From a virus, in the IMG/VR virus record IMGVR_UViG_3300046501_000082, positions 28,875 to 92,874 of that record: DNA of 64,000 bases. One strand, written 5' to 3'. Both the position numbers and the translations under genes were made by a program. This document shows positions 33,368-41,774 of the stretch, in pieces (position 1 is the first letter of the stretch; the number at the start of each line of letters is the position of its first letter). The notes beneath the pieces were generated by a model. That model was not told the origin of the DNA. It did no database searches and worked only from the letters and a program-made list of their open reading frames with translations.

Positions 33368-34084
33368 ATGTGGACTAGTAAGGGTAGATCAGGATACGGT
33401 GATAGCACTCTTCAAGGTGACTATGATGACTGGCAGGGTTTGAGCCGTAACGGTAGGCAGTGGAAGTCAGAAGCAACGCACCTCCCATTTAACCTTCAAG
33501 GCGCTGACTACTGGCATCTTCGTAAGCAGATTCGTCCTACTGAAGAGATTCCAAAAGAGATGCATGCTGTTAATGACACTGTGAATCTAAATCACTGTCT
33601 GCCAAATGGTAAGGCAAATTTACTTGCCTACGCAGACAAAGCTGCACCTACCAAGAAATCTTCTCTAAGCATCGAAGATAAAATCTTACCACAGGCTGCA
33701 AGAGTACGTCGTCTGACAGAACAGCTTATAGAGCTTGAACAGGCCAAGAAAGCTGGTATGGATCTTGGTAAGTATTCAAAGCTTCGTGACATCTTGATCG
33801 TAAAGAGGAATCGCGCTGAAGTGTTGCTACAAAAAGCATTGTCAGTCAAACTTGATACAACAGACGAAGACACACAAGAATTCTCGACAGAAAGCTATGA
33901 AGACAACGTAGAAAATGATAGTGCGAGTGATGACAGCTGTGAAGACTACCCTGTGTGGCTGTTGAACACAAACCCCTCCAACTGTCTGAGAAATCCACTA
34001 ATAAAAGCTTGCAAGGTGGGTAAGATATTGGTAAGATGGCACCAGAAAGCAAGAAACTACATTAACGAATTGAAGGCACTTTGA
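33368..34084 (+). CDS. Hypothetical protein, largest of the early block after the polymerase-like gene
   Basis: 238 aa. A Gly/Trp-rich start, a central helix (ARVRRLTEQLIELEQAKKAG), an acidic stretch (NDSASDDSCEDYP), and a basic C-terminal helix. Its own promoter precedes it. No family recognised. Confidence 0.65.
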   Translation: MWTSKGRSGYGDSTLQGDYDDWQGLSRNGRQWKSEATHLPFNLQGADYWHLRKQIRPTEEIPKEMHAVNDTVNLNHCLPNGKANLLAYADKAAPTKKSSLSIEDKILPQAARVRRLTEQLIELEQAKKAGMDLGKYSKLRDILIVKRNRAEVLLQKALSVKLDTTDEDTQEFSTESYEDNVENDSASDDSCEDYPVWLLNTNPSNCLRNPLIKACKVGKILVRWHQKARNYINELKAL

Positions 34085-34086
34085 AA

Positions 34087-34284
34087 ATGAAATACTCAGT
34101 AATGCAACTCCCATGCTCTATACAACCTGATCACAAATTGTGGTGCATTGTCGGTGAGTCAAAGAGTTGGGGTAGTGGTGTTTTGGCATGGTGCTATGAT
34201 GAAGAACATGCTGTTTATTGGTATGAGCAGATGAAGGATGATCCAGAGTTTACTAAAATTTCCTATGAAAAGTTTATTTTATGA
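34087..34284 (+). CDS. Small hypothetical protein
   Basis: 65 aa, MKYSVMQLPCSIQPDHKLWC; predicted alpha/beta. Unknown. Confidence 0.55.
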   Translation: MKYSVMQLPCSIQPDHKLWCIVGESKSWGSGVLAWCYDEEHAVYWYEQMKDDPEFTKISYEKFIL

Positions 34285-34294
34285 GGAATCTAAA

Positions 34295-34426
34295 ATGAAT
34301 CACACAAACCACAACACATTCACAGCAGCAATAGCTACAATTGAAGAATTGTATGCAGATGGCTTTACAAGTTTCAAGCTGTACAGGCAGGATATGCAGT
34401 GGTATGTTACAGGGAGTAAAGTGTGA
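34295..34426 (+). CDS. Small hypothetical protein
   Basis: 43 aa from the ATG at 34295 (GAGGAATCT upstream). TAAIATIEELYADGFTSFKL. Confidence 0.55.
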   Translation: MNHTNHNTFTAAIATIEELYADGFTSFKLYRQDMQWYVTGSKV

Positions 34427-34450
34427 TGAAACGAATCGGGAGTAGAAATT

Positions 34451-34585
34451 ATGGTTTGGAAGATTACACCGTATAACGGGACTTGGATAAAATCCATGGA
34501 TCCAGATGTCAGAAGGGCAGTGGATTATTTTTTAGAAGAGACAGGGCTATCACTAGAAGACATAAAGCTAATTGAAAGATCATAA
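34451..34585 (+). CDS. Small hypothetical protein
   Basis: 44 aa, MVWKITPYNGTWIKSM; GGGAGTAG upstream. Unknown. Confidence 0.5.
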   Translation: MVWKITPYNGTWIKSMDPDVRRAVDYFLEETGLSLEDIKLIERS

Positions 34586-34703
34586 GGACTTGGCCACAAA
34601 TAAATCGAAATTATTGTAAATAAGTCTTGTATGTCCGCCGAGATAAGGTAGAGTGGGTACAAGAACAGAGAAAAGCTCTCTGTCAACCAAAGAGAATATA
34701 GAT

Positions 34704-34913
34704 ATGACTACCCAACTGACCCGCGAAGAGAAAGATGCAATTCAAGCTGAAGGCTACGCAATGGCCTGCGAAGACTTGAAAAATATGTCTGTTAAGGAAT
34801 GCATCGCCAAGATTGACTCCAAGTGGCCTACAAGTGAGTTCCATGGCTACACACCTTTCAATTTCAATATGATGCTTGGTTATGCTACTCGTATAAAGGA
34901 ACAAACCAAATGA
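34704..34913 (+). CDS. Small hypothetical protein
   Basis: 69 aa, MTTQLTREEKDAIQAEGYAM. Likely helical. Overlaps the next gene by 4 bases. Confidence 0.6.
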   Translation: MTTQLTREEKDAIQAEGYAMACEDLKNMSVKECIAKIDSKWPTSEFHGYTPFNFNMMLGYATRIKEQTK

Positions 34914-35086
34914 ACACTAACACACAAGATACAGGCTTCTTCGAATCCCACACATTCCAACAATTCAGCAAGACAAAGCGTAACGCACAAGCTCAAGCTT
35001 CCTATACAGAAGGAAAAGATGTATACAAGAAGAGTTTGCGAGAAATGAGGAATGGGAATAAGCGTAGAGAGTGGGAGGTTGAATGA
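34910..35086 (+). CDS. Small basic protein
   Basis: 58 aa, rich in Gln/Lys/Arg; ATGA overlaps at both ends. Unknown. Confidence 0.55.
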   Translation: MNTNTQDTGFFESHTFQQFSKTKRNAQAQASYTEGKDVYKKSLREMRNGNKRREWEVE

Positions 35087-35193
35087 CAGACTTAAGTGAA
35101 AGAGGTTTTAGGTTCATGATCAGTCCAGACAAGGTTCGTGCTCGCTGGTGCCATCCTGTAGAGATTCCTCATTTCTACGCTGACTGGGCGTGA
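35083..35193 (+). CDS. Small basic peptide
   Basis: 36 aa, MTDLSERGFRFMISPDKVRA. Coupled to the preceding gene. Confidence 0.5.
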   Translation: MTDLSERGFRFMISPDKVRARWCHPVEIPHFYADWA

Positions 35194-35256
35194 CGAATGT
35201 CACCTATCATACAGACACACCAGAAAAAGAATTTATAGAATTTCTTGAGAAAGATG

Positions 35257-35285
35257 TTGACGACTCTTCTGAATGTCTTTAGAAT
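35257..35285 (+). promoter_or_regulatory. Early promoter
   Basis: TTGACG, 17 bases, TAGAAT; serves the gene at 35334. Confidence 0.72.
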
Positions 35286-35333
35286 AACCTCATAGACAAG
35301 CAAACAGCTAGTCACCAAATAGAGACTTCAGTC

Positions 35334-35567
35334 ATGACCGCTCAATACACAGCAATGTCTTTCATGAACTCCGCAGCTTTCGTACAGATTGCCTTAGAAG
35401 ATGCTTTGAAGCTTGTGGCAAAGACTAATGGTCAGACGTATGAGCTAGCTTGTGAAGCATTCCAATTGGAAGTGCCTAATGTTGTTAATCAAGTGGCTAA
35501 GCTTGTAGCTAAAGCTGCTCAGGTTTGTGCTGATGAGGCTAACAAAGGTGGTTTCTGGAAAGTTTAA
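35334..35567 (+). CDS. Small helical protein
   Basis: 77 aa, Ala/Val-rich helices (DALKLVAKTNGQTYELACEAF). Own promoter and terminator. Unknown. Confidence 0.65.
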   Translation: MTAQYTAMSFMNSAAFVQIALEDALKLVAKTNGQTYELACEAFQLEVPNVVNQVAKLVAKAAQVCADEANKGGFWKV

Positions 35568-35573
35568 CAATAG

Positions 35574-35600
35574 GCGCCTTCGGGCGCTTTCTTCTTTATT
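35574..35600 (+). terminator. Rho-independent terminator
   Basis: GCGCC-TTCG-GGCGC followed by TTTCTTCTTTATT. Confidence 0.8.
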
Positions 35601-35616
35601 GTGTTAGGATTAGAGC

Positions 35617-35883
35617 ATGAAAAACGTATATGAATATTGGACAACATTCCTAATTGATGGTGAGATGGAAGATTATTCTATTGAGCTTAAAGTTATATCA
35701 TTCTCAGGAGCTAAAGGAAATTCTAGGGCAGATAATCCAGACGATTATTATGGTTATGTTGATATCGAGTGGGAGGCTTTGCAAGACATCTCATTTATGA
35801 CAGAGAGTCAAATCCAAGAGATGGAAGAGTGGCTTGTTAATGAGCATATGGAATATCTGAAAGATGAGGCTTATTATGATTGA
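35617..35883 (+). CDS. Hypothetical acidic protein
   Basis: 88 aa, MKNVYEYWTTFLIDGEMEDY; acidic, alpha/beta. Starts 17 bases after the terminator, without a clear ribosome site. Confidence 0.55.
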   Translation: MKNVYEYWTTFLIDGEMEDYSIELKVISFSGAKGNSRADNPDDYYGYVDIEWEALQDISFMTESQIQEMEEWLVNEHMEYLKDEAYYD

Positions 35884-36034
35884 GACAGTGGAACAAGCGA
35901 CCACATGGTATTGGCAAGGATTTGATGCCTTCTCTAAGATGGATGTTCCTATATGCCCCTATGCGGATGGAGATGCTAAGCGCCAATGGTGGCTTGGGTA
36001 TGACGATGCGGAGGTGGAACATGCCCAGCTTTGA
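35876..36034 (+). CDS. RMF-like small protein
   Basis: 52 aa. WYWQGFDAFSKMDVPICPYA...WWLGYDDAEVEH has the G-x-x-A...P...W-x-x-G-Y-x-x-A pattern of RMF/CrpP-like proteins. Overlaps the preceding gene. Confidence 0.55.
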   Translation: MIETVEQATTWYWQGFDAFSKMDVPICPYADGDAKRQWWLGYDDAEVEHAQL

Positions 36035-36314
36035 TGAGCTTTACGAGTTCTTAAAATCATACTATCTTCACTCAAGATTTGAGGGGAGAAATGGTGCTGG
36101 CTGGGATGATGATTATTCACAGATTGTCACTAAAAGTGCATACGAGTATCTAGAGTTGCACGGTATTGGCTGGATATCTATGTATGAAAGCCGAACAGCT
36201 ACAGCTATTAAATATAATCAAGAACTAGAAATACTAAATCCTGATGAGGCTCCGGGGCAGATACAAAAGAAAGCTGGAAGGTTGACATCGATCTTAGGTA
36301 GCAGCGCATGGTAA
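36021..36314 (+). CDS. Hypothetical protein
   Basis: 97 aa from the ATG at 36021 (GGAGGTGGAAC upstream). MPSFDELYEFLKSYYLHSRF. Unknown. Confidence 0.55.
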   Translation: MPSFDELYEFLKSYYLHSRFEGRNGAGWDDDYSQIVTKSAYEYLELHGIGWISMYESRTATAIKYNQELEILNPDEAPGQIQKKAGRLTSILGSSAW

Positions 36315-36341
36315 ATTTGTGAAACTAATCTGAAACATCGC

Positions 36342-36370
36342 TTGCATAGGGTGTTTTCTTTATGTTATCC
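36342..36370 (+). promoter_or_regulatory. Early promoter with long leader
   Basis: TTGCAT, 17 bases, TTATCC. The 140-base leader to 36515 holds no gene. Confidence 0.5.
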
Positions 36371-36514
36371 TGTCTCTACGGCCACTGTGGGTGCTATTCG
36401 GGGTTAGATAAAATCTATGGCAGGTCTACCTTTAATAGAAATCTTTGTGTGTACATCACTGGTGGATATAGATAAACTGATCCCATCAGAACGAAACACA
36501 CAAGGAATACAAAC

Positions 36515-36631
36515 ATGACTTTTAAAGAATACGCTTACAGCTTCCTAGCTACTATCTTGATCATCCCTGCTATCGTCTACCCTATCCTTTGCTTCATGGA
36601 ATATGTCGCTCGAATCTGTGTAAACTCTTAA
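36515..36631 (+). CDS. Membrane peptide
   Basis: 38 aa; FLATILIIPAIVYPILCFM is one membrane helix. Leader CACACAAGGAATACA as before 32220. Confidence 0.6.
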   Translation: MTFKEYAYSFLATILIIPAIVYPILCFMEYVARICVNS

Positions 36632-36640
36632 AATAAACTG

Positions 36641-36669
36641 TTGACAGGGGTTAGAGATAACCCCATAAT
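36641..36669 (+). promoter_or_regulatory. Early promoter
   Basis: TTGACA, 17 bases, CATAAT, with TGTTGACAGGGG context repeated at other early promoters. Confidence 0.85.
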
Positions 36670-36707
36670 ACGTACACACAAGCAAACAACCTTCTAGGAG
36701 AAACACC

Positions 36708-36974
36708 ATGACAATCGCCAACGAAATCAAAGCAATCAATGTCTCTGCAAAGAAAATCCACGGGGCTGATATCTCCCTGATGGTTGCACGGGCTATTCAC
36801 TTTGGTCATGATGATAATCTTGTAATCATCAGTGGTAAGAACCACAAGGCAGCTGCTAAAGACTTTGCAAAAGTGATTGCTAACGCAACGCTTACAGAAG
36901 AGTTCCACCCTGAGATGGATTGGGGTGATGGTGAAGTGAGTCCAGCCTACACAACTACTTTGGTAAAATTCTAA
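36708..36974 (+). CDS. Hypothetical protein
   Basis: 88 aa, MTIANEIKAINVSAKKIHGA; alpha/beta, with AGGAGAAACACC upstream. Own promoter. Unknown. Confidence 0.7.
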   Translation: MTIANEIKAINVSAKKIHGADISLMVARAIHFGHDDNLVIISGKNHKAAAKDFAKVIANATLTEEFHPEMDWGDGEVSPAYTTTLVKF

Positions 36975-36982
36975 AATAGTTG

Positions 36983-37011
36983 TTGACTGAGTGATGAAAG
37001 TCCCTCATAAT
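36983..37011 (+). promoter_or_regulatory. Early promoter
   Basis: TTGACT, 17 bases, CATAAT; precedes the 57-aa gene. Confidence 0.8.
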
Positions 37012-37050
37012 CACCCCATCGAAACGACAAACCTTCTAGGAGCAACAACT

Positions 37051-37224
37051 ATGAACTTCCAAGCCAACCAAGCAATCACACTGATCAAGACCAACATCAT
37101 CAATGACAAGAAGCTTATTGGCAAGAAAGGTGTTGTAGACTTCCAGTGTAAAGACGGTATGGTGTGGGTGAAGCTTGGCCGGAGCAGTCGGTGTGTACCA
37201 CCAGAATTTATCCAAGCAATCTAA
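37051..37224 (+). CDS. Small basic protein, KOW-like
   Basis: 57 aa. LIGKKGVVDFQCKDGMVWVKL looks like a KOW/SH3-type strand-turn-strand unit. Own promoter and terminator. Confidence 0.6.
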   Translation: MNFQANQAITLIKTNIINDKKLIGKKGVVDFQCKDGMVWVKLGRSSRCVPPEFIQAI

Positions 37225-37231
37225 AACAGAG

Positions 37232-37250
37232 GCCCTACGGGGCTTTTCTT
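37232..37250 (+). terminator. Rho-independent terminator
   Basis: GCCC-TACG-GGGC followed by TTTTCTTTT. Confidence 0.8.
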
Positions 37251-37289
37251 TTATCTGAAATTTACTGAAAATAGCCTATTGACATGTAC

Positions 37290-37319
37290 TTGACTCCATC
37301 AACGACTTGAAGCGATAAT
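37290..37319 (+). promoter_or_regulatory. Promoter without a following gene
   Basis: TTGACT, 18 bases, GATAAT. No ORF or ribosome site follows before the next promoter at 37458. Confidence 0.55.
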
Positions 37320-37325
37320 ATAGTA

Positions 37326-37440
37326 TCGTCTTGCCCAAACACACAATATTAAATCTTAGGCACTCTCCCTTCTCAGGAGTGGCCCAGTGAGACTATTATG
37401 GCAAAGGTGGACAGGTAGGTCAACACATAATCTCACTTAT
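37326..37440 (+). ncRNA. Possible small RNA
   Basis: Downstream of the orphan promoter. CACTC...GAGTG can pair around 37360-37380, and only a six-codon frame is present. No known RNA family recognised. Confidence 0.3.
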
Positions 37441-37457
37441 TTTAATAAAAATACCCC

Positions 37458-37486
37458 TTTACATCCCCAAGCGCTCAAGGCATAAT
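37458..37486 (+). promoter_or_regulatory. Early promoter
   Basis: TTTACA, 17 bases, CATAAT; precedes the gene at 37533. Confidence 0.72.
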
Positions 37487-37532
37487 CTCTACATTGAACC
37501 CAACCAAAGAGACTGCCCGGAGGGCAATACAC

Positions 37533-37670
37533 ATGAAATCTCTCATCTCTTTCTGTAAGCAATGCATCTCCTATTACAAATCCTTGACAGATAGTCAGAA
37601 GATGTATACAGACTTGGGGATTTGTGTTGCAAGCTTTGTTGTGATATGTGTTTTGTGGAGTATCAGCTGA
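37533..37670 (+). CDS. Small membrane protein
   Basis: 45 aa; LGICVASFVVICVLWSIS at the C-terminus is a membrane helix. Leader GACTGCCCGGAGGG repeated from 30738. Confidence 0.6.
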   Translation: MKSLISFCKQCISYYKSLTDSQKMYTDLGICVASFVVICVLWSIS

Positions 37671-37728
37671 CGCTGCATCCTAACGGACAGCTAAAGCTGT
37701 GTCGTAAACGACTAGCTGAAAATAGTTG

Positions 37729-37757
37729 TTGACAGGGGTAGGTAGAATTGAGAGAAT
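37729..37757 (+). promoter_or_regulatory. Early promoter
   Basis: TTGACA, 17 bases, GAGAAT; AAATAGTTGTTGACAGGGG context. Confidence 0.72.
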
Positions 37758-37793
37758 AGCTCATCGAAACAGCAAACCTAAAGAGTAAACACC

Positions 37794-37976
37794 ATGAAAA
37801 CCAAATCCTACAAAGAACCTAAAGCTTTGATCGAAGCTCGTGCTCTGGTTAATACCTTACCTTTTGGTACAGAAGCTTGGGAAGCTGCGATGGCAAATGT
37901 TCGTAATCTTGTACAGGCTGAAACTGATGCTGATCAAGCTCTTCTCAATCATCGTTGCAAGTTTGATAGGGATTGA
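37794..37976 (+). CDS. Small helical protein
   Basis: 60 aa, YKEPKALIEARALVNTLPFG; helical. Own promoter. Confidence 0.65.
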   Translation: MKTKSYKEPKALIEARALVNTLPFGTEAWEAAMANVRNLVQAETDADQALLNHRCKFDRD

Positions 37977-37978
37977 TT

Positions 37979-38131
37979 ATGAGTGTTCTAGTTCATTATC
38001 CTAGAGATGGCATCACCTACATGAAAGGTCATTGTGGAGCACACTCTGTAAGCTCATGTAAGATACTTAATATGATTACATGTCCTGTGTGTATCAAGAT
38101 GATTAAAGAATTTAATCTTAAGACTGAATAA
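37979..38131 (+). CDS. Small zinc-binding-like protein
   Basis: 50 aa. HCGAHS...ITCPVCIKM offers Cys/His ligands. Unknown role. Confidence 0.6.
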   Translation: MSVLVHYPRDGITYMKGHCGAHSVSSCKILNMITCPVCIKMIKEFNLKTE

Positions 38132-38134
38132 TCC

Positions 38135-38162
38135 TTGCACACTCCTTTCAGTCTGTTATAAT
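38135..38162 (+). promoter_or_regulatory. Early promoter
   Basis: TTGCAC, 16 bases, TATAAT; precedes the gene at 38210. Confidence 0.7.
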
Positions 38163-38209
38163 TCTCTCACACCAAAGCGAAAGCTTAAACCAGAACAGAG
38201 GATATAGAG

Positions 38210-38482
38210 ATGAACTATCAAGAAGCTAAAGTCTACAAAGCCAATCTTGAAGCTATCAATGATGCAGATAGCGATGCCTTGCAAGCTTTCGATTCCCTTG
38301 GTAAATCTTCTATGGGTATGACCCCTGAGCATGTCAAAGCTATGCCTGAGTATCAAGCTGCAAAGCTTGCTTATGACGTATCATTCAACAACCTTCGCAG
38401 CTTCAATGGTCAGTTTATGAAAGTGTTCAAGAAGGAAGTACAGGCAGACCGCAGAGCTAAGTATGCAGCAATGACAAAGTAA
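38210..38482 (+). CDS. Helical hypothetical protein
   Basis: 90 aa, MNYQEAKVYKANLEAINDAD; helical, with a basic C-terminus. Own promoter and terminator. Confidence 0.65.
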   Translation: MNYQEAKVYKANLEAINDADSDALQAFDSLGKSSMGMTPEHVKAMPEYQAAKLAYDVSFNNLRSFNGQFMKVFKKEVQADRRAKYAAMTK

Positions 38483-38501
38483 AAGCTGACAATAACATTC
38501 T

Positions 38502-38525
38502 AGGGCGCATATCCGCCCTTTGTCT
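38502..38525 (+). terminator. Rho-independent terminator
   Basis: AGGGCG...CGCCCT stem followed by TTGTCTT. Confidence 0.7.
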
Positions 38526-38561
38526 TGCCTGAAATAAATGTAAAATAAGATGAAATAGTGC

Positions 38562-38590
38562 TTTACAGGGGATAGGGATTATCTTAGAAT
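38562..38590 (+). promoter_or_regulatory. Early promoter
   Basis: TTTACA, 17 bases, TAGAAT, followed by GGGGATAGGG-type spacer as in sister promoters. Confidence 0.72.
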
Positions 38591-38629
38591 AGAGCCATCA
38601 GAAGGCAAGAACCTTACAGGAGAGGCACC

Positions 38630-38812
38630 ATGAAAACCAAACAAATTGAAATCGGCACCAAGATTAAGTTCTCCACTCAGAAAGGTTTCCGTGAAGGTGT
38701 TGTATGTGGTCGTAACTGGTTCTACAATGAGTTGGTTAGCTACATTGTTCGTTATGATGGTATGGATGTTCCTGTCTGTGCTAAGTCCTTTAAAAGTCAA
38801 CTGATTGGGTAA
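38630..38812 (+). CDS. Small basic protein, barrel-like
   Basis: 60 aa; KQIEIGTKIKFSTQKGFREG and a strand-rich end suggest a small beta-barrel. AGGAGAGGCACC leader. Confidence 0.65.
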   Translation: MKTKQIEIGTKIKFSTQKGFREGVVCGRNWFYNELVSYIVRYDGMDVPVCAKSFKSQLIG

Positions 38813-38817
38813 TAAAC

Positions 38818-39093
38818 ATGTTTAGAGTTGCAGGCTTCCCTACTAGAGTCTATAGAAGCTTAGCTAGTAGGGATAAGCAAAGAGAGTTATTTGATAAGAT
38901 TCCTAAGCCTTATCTCGACTTAAATATATCTTCCTATGCCGTCCATGTGTGGCATTGTTGGTTTGAGTCGGATAAGTTGAATCTGTTCCTACACACAACA
39001 GGAGATACTCAAGAAGAAGCTGAAACATTAATGTTTCTTTTTACTGATAAAATTGAAAAAGCTAAACAATCATTTATGGAGAGTAAGTCATGA
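38818..39093 (+). CDS. Hypothetical protein
   Basis: 91 aa, MFRVAGFPTRVYRSLASRDK. Overlaps the next gene by 4 bases. Unknown. Confidence 0.6.
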   Translation: MFRVAGFPTRVYRSLASRDKQRELFDKIPKPYLDLNISSYAVHVWHCWFESDKLNLFLHTTGDTQEEAETLMFLFTDKIEKAKQSFMESKS

Positions 39094-39209
39094 ACGACTA
39101 TCAAAAAGGCTATAATGCACGTCAAGATGGAGAAGAGGTTAATTTCAGTAGGTCTTCTGACTGGTTGTGTGGCTGGTATGCAGCAGAGGCTGACATGAGC
39201 AAACAATAA
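39090..39209 (+). CDS. RMF-like small protein
   Basis: 39 aa. YQKGYNARQDGEEVNFSRSS...WLCGWYAAEAD fits the G-Y-x-A...G...W-x-x-G-W-x-A pattern of RMF/CrpP-like proteins. Confidence 0.55.
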   Translation: MNDYQKGYNARQDGEEVNFSRSSDWLCGWYAAEADMSKQ

Positions 39210-39229
39210 AATAATTTGATAAATCCTTC

Positions 39230-39267
39230 AAAGAGCGCTTGACGCTCTTTTCTTTTGTCTATAAAAT
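39230..39267 (+). promoter_or_regulatory. Terminator overlapping a promoter
   Basis: AAAGAGCG-CTTGA-CGCTCTTT hairpin plus T-tract. TTGACG (39239-39244) begins in the loop; 17 bases on is TAAAAT (39262-39267). Confidence 0.72.
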
Positions 39268-39306
39268 AAACACATCAAGACAACAAACACCTAGAGGAAG
39301 AAGATC

Positions 39307-39507
39307 ATGGAAATCATCAAATCTTACAAAATCACTAAATTCTGCCAGTACACAGAGGTGGAAGCTGTTGGTGACTGTGAAGGTCTGACTTATGATGCTC
39401 TTCCTGCCTACATGTCTAAAGAGGGGAACATCTGCACCACTCACACTTGGTTGGATGACAACACAGGTGAAGGTTGGGAAGTCAGAAAGTATAAAGCGAA
39501 AGGTTAA
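39307..39507 (+). CDS. Last gene of the rightward early block
   Basis: 66 aa, MEIIKSYKITKFCQYTEVEA; GGAAGAAGATC upstream. Promoter directly upstream. Unknown. Confidence 0.65.
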   Translation: MEIIKSYKITKFCQYTEVEAVGDCEGLTYDALPAYMSKEGNICTTHTWLDDNTGEGWEVRKYKAKG

Positions 39508-40466
39508 CCCTAGCAGGAAATTATTCTAGCACCGCATTGTGGGGCTTAGTCTATTAACACTATTAATAAATACCCTCTCTACTATACTTTCTGTTGATAG
39601 TGCAAATCCCTTCCAAACCCTTTATCTGTATAGTATTAATGACTACAGTGATAGAGTCTTTTTGACTGCTTTCTAGTGTCTATCAGTGTCGGAGAGATTG
39701 ACCGGTAGGTTAAGCTCGATACACATTCCCTCCTATAACCACCCTCATCCCAGCATCACACTCCCACTTATCTGTCAACAATTATCTAATCCAATAGCTT
39801 TATATCATCACAATGTATTAAACGATAGTTTTTGTCTAAGAGATGTCAGTCGACTTGCACAGGACATACAATGTGCTAAGACACACAGACTACAGGGTAC
39901 AGTCAAGTCTTATCTTCCCATTGTCCATTAACTATGCCTATCGGGTAACATTTAACGGAAAACCAGTTCAACGAACAGTTACATTATGACTCAGTTAGTT
40001 ATGAGTGATATCTATCGATCAGTGAGTTGGTATAGGATATGCATGGAATAGTCTTAGGTGATTGGTCTAGACTGATTGATAGAGTATAGAAGTAATCTAT
40101 CATATTTGAACGGTTTATAGAGATTGTCTATGGTGGGTAGCTAGAGCATTAAGCACCTCAGCAAGATATCCAGTAATTTTGAAAGTATGAACCCTTATAA
40201 ATAAAGGCTTTCAAGGATATTTGCACACAGAAAAGTAAAGAGTCACTAATACAAGCTGACTCCCAAAATAGAAAAATGGTTGATATTTACAACTAGAAGA
40301 ACCCTTAAAGATGAAGAATAGAAGTAAGAGATAAATAAGAAAAGAGTGCTTTTTGCTCTTACTTAAAACATATTTCTATACCTACTTCCTTTAGGGCAAC
40401 ACCTCTGTAAGCCACGTAGTACAAGGGCTGAGGTGTAATTTTAGTACTTTTAAACAGAAATAAATA
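39508..40466. other. Gene-free convergent junction, possible origin or regulatory region
   Basis: No credible gene on either strand for about 960 bases between converging blocks. CTATC/GATAG occurs at least eight times between 39590 and 40110, in both orientations. A weak GCACCGCATTGTGGGGC hairpin lies near 39525 and AAGAG...CTCTT near 40342-40360. No origin protein site is known to me. Confidence 0.5.
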
Positions 40467-41774
40467 CTAAGTCATATTTCCACCCATCCAATCTTGGAGC
40501 AAGCCTCTCATACGACTACTGGGAATATATAGGTTTATAGGTTCATCTTTCCTAACCCTACTCCTGTAGATCCATTGTATAAGCTCACTCAAAGGATACC
40601 TATTCTGATCTGGTGCAAACTCAACACCTCTGTCTAACAAATATTTGTATGGTTCAGGATGTATGTAAGAGTTATAGATATAGGCTAACTGACTTGTTTC
40701 CATGTAGTCGTTCACAGCTTTAGTATTGTGAGCAATATGACACTTAGTATATCCAGCACCTTTGAATGTACTAAAGGCTTCTCCTAAACAAGTCCATAGC
40801 CTGTCTTCTGTGTTTGACTTGCCATAGGTACTGTTTCTAAAGTAGTTACCAAGGTTAGCCTTCACTGTAACAGCCGTAGCGCTATCTTTCGCATACCTCT
40901 TCTGGTCACTTACTGAGAAAGCAGTTTCTCGATCACCAATACGATTCATCTTTGGATTGTCAATGATGTTAATCAAATCAAAGATGTTAGATTGCATTTG
41001 AATACCTAACTTTGTTTCGTGCTGAATACCGTAGAAGTCTAGATATTTCTCAAACATAGACCCTTTGAACAAGTAGGTTAATACTTCAACCTTGTCGAAT
41101 GCTTTGATAAATTCAATAGGATATTCCCACATGAACAAGTCACGATTACCTTTCTCATCTGCAATGAGTACAAGACTGCCATTGTCACATAGAGCTTTGA
41201 TTTGCATATCCCAGCTAAAGCCAGAGCTATCTAGGTCTTTGATATCATCAATTGGATAATCTTCATTCCAACGCAAAAGCCCTAACTCATCCTCGTAGAT
41301 AACATTAGAGCCTAGTAACATCTTACGTCTGTGCATCTTACAAGGGTGTGGTCTAATACATTCAAGCTCCTCATCAATTACAAGAGTGTAGCCAGCGTCT
41401 TTTACATCCTTCACTGTTTCAGGTGTGAAGAGCTTAAGTGCAGCATGTGTTGTTACAATATCACGTCCCTCATGTACAAGCTTTGCAATGTGTTCAACCT
41501 TTGTCTTGTAACCAGAGATAGGGTGTTCAAACCTACGTCCAGATGCACTACAGCCTTCTCCTGTGTATATTATATTTCCATGATCATCTTTGCTGGGTAG
41601 TTGTTTATCTGCACTGTCTTTATCAATCACTGTGCCAGCATATCTGTGACACTCAGCCAAGAAAGGAGTAACAACAATAAATCTCCGATCTTTGTCAGAG
41701 TTATTAATCTTATCAATCATTCTCCATGATTTACCCGTTCCGGGAAGTTCATCGTACACAATTACTTTAGTCAT
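40467..41774 (-). CDS. SF2-type DEAD/DEAH-like helicase
   Basis: 435 aa. Walker A DELPGTGKSW at the N-terminus, ITTHAALKL-like motif (IVTTHAALKLF), and motif II LVIDEELE. The C-terminal LIQWIYRSRVRKDEPINLYI resembles the motif VI block of phage/plasmid DEAD-like helicases. Probably unwinds or remodels nucleic acid. First gene after the gene-free junction on this strand, last in transcription order. Could work in replication initiation or with the divergent polymerases (inference). Confidence 0.7.
   Translation of the reverse strand: MTKVIVYDELPGTGKSWRMIDKINNSDKDRRFIVVTPFLAECHRYAGTVIDKDSADKQLPSKDDHGNIIYTGEGCSASGRRFEHPISGYKTKVEHIAKLVHEGRDIVTTHAALKLFTPETVKDVKDAGYTLVIDEELECIRPHPCKMHRRKMLLGSNVIYEDELGLLRWNEDYPIDDIKDLDSSGFSWDMQIKALCDNGSLVLIADEKGNRDLFMWEYPIEFIKAFDKVEVLTYLFKGSMFEKYLDFYGIQHETKLGIQMQSNIFDLINIIDNPKMNRIGDRETAFSVSDQKRYAKDSATAVTVKANLGNYFRNSTYGKSNTEDRLWTCLGEAFSTFKGAGYTKCHIAHNTKAVNDYMETSQLAYIYNSYIHPEPYKYLLDRGVEFAPDQNRYPLSELIQWIYRSRVRKDEPINLYIPSSRMRGLLQDWMGGNMT

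Noticed and set aside
39590-40140. CRISPR-like array from repeated CTATC/GATAG
   Set aside because: Units are five bases, irregular and in both orientations; no repeat-spacer structure.
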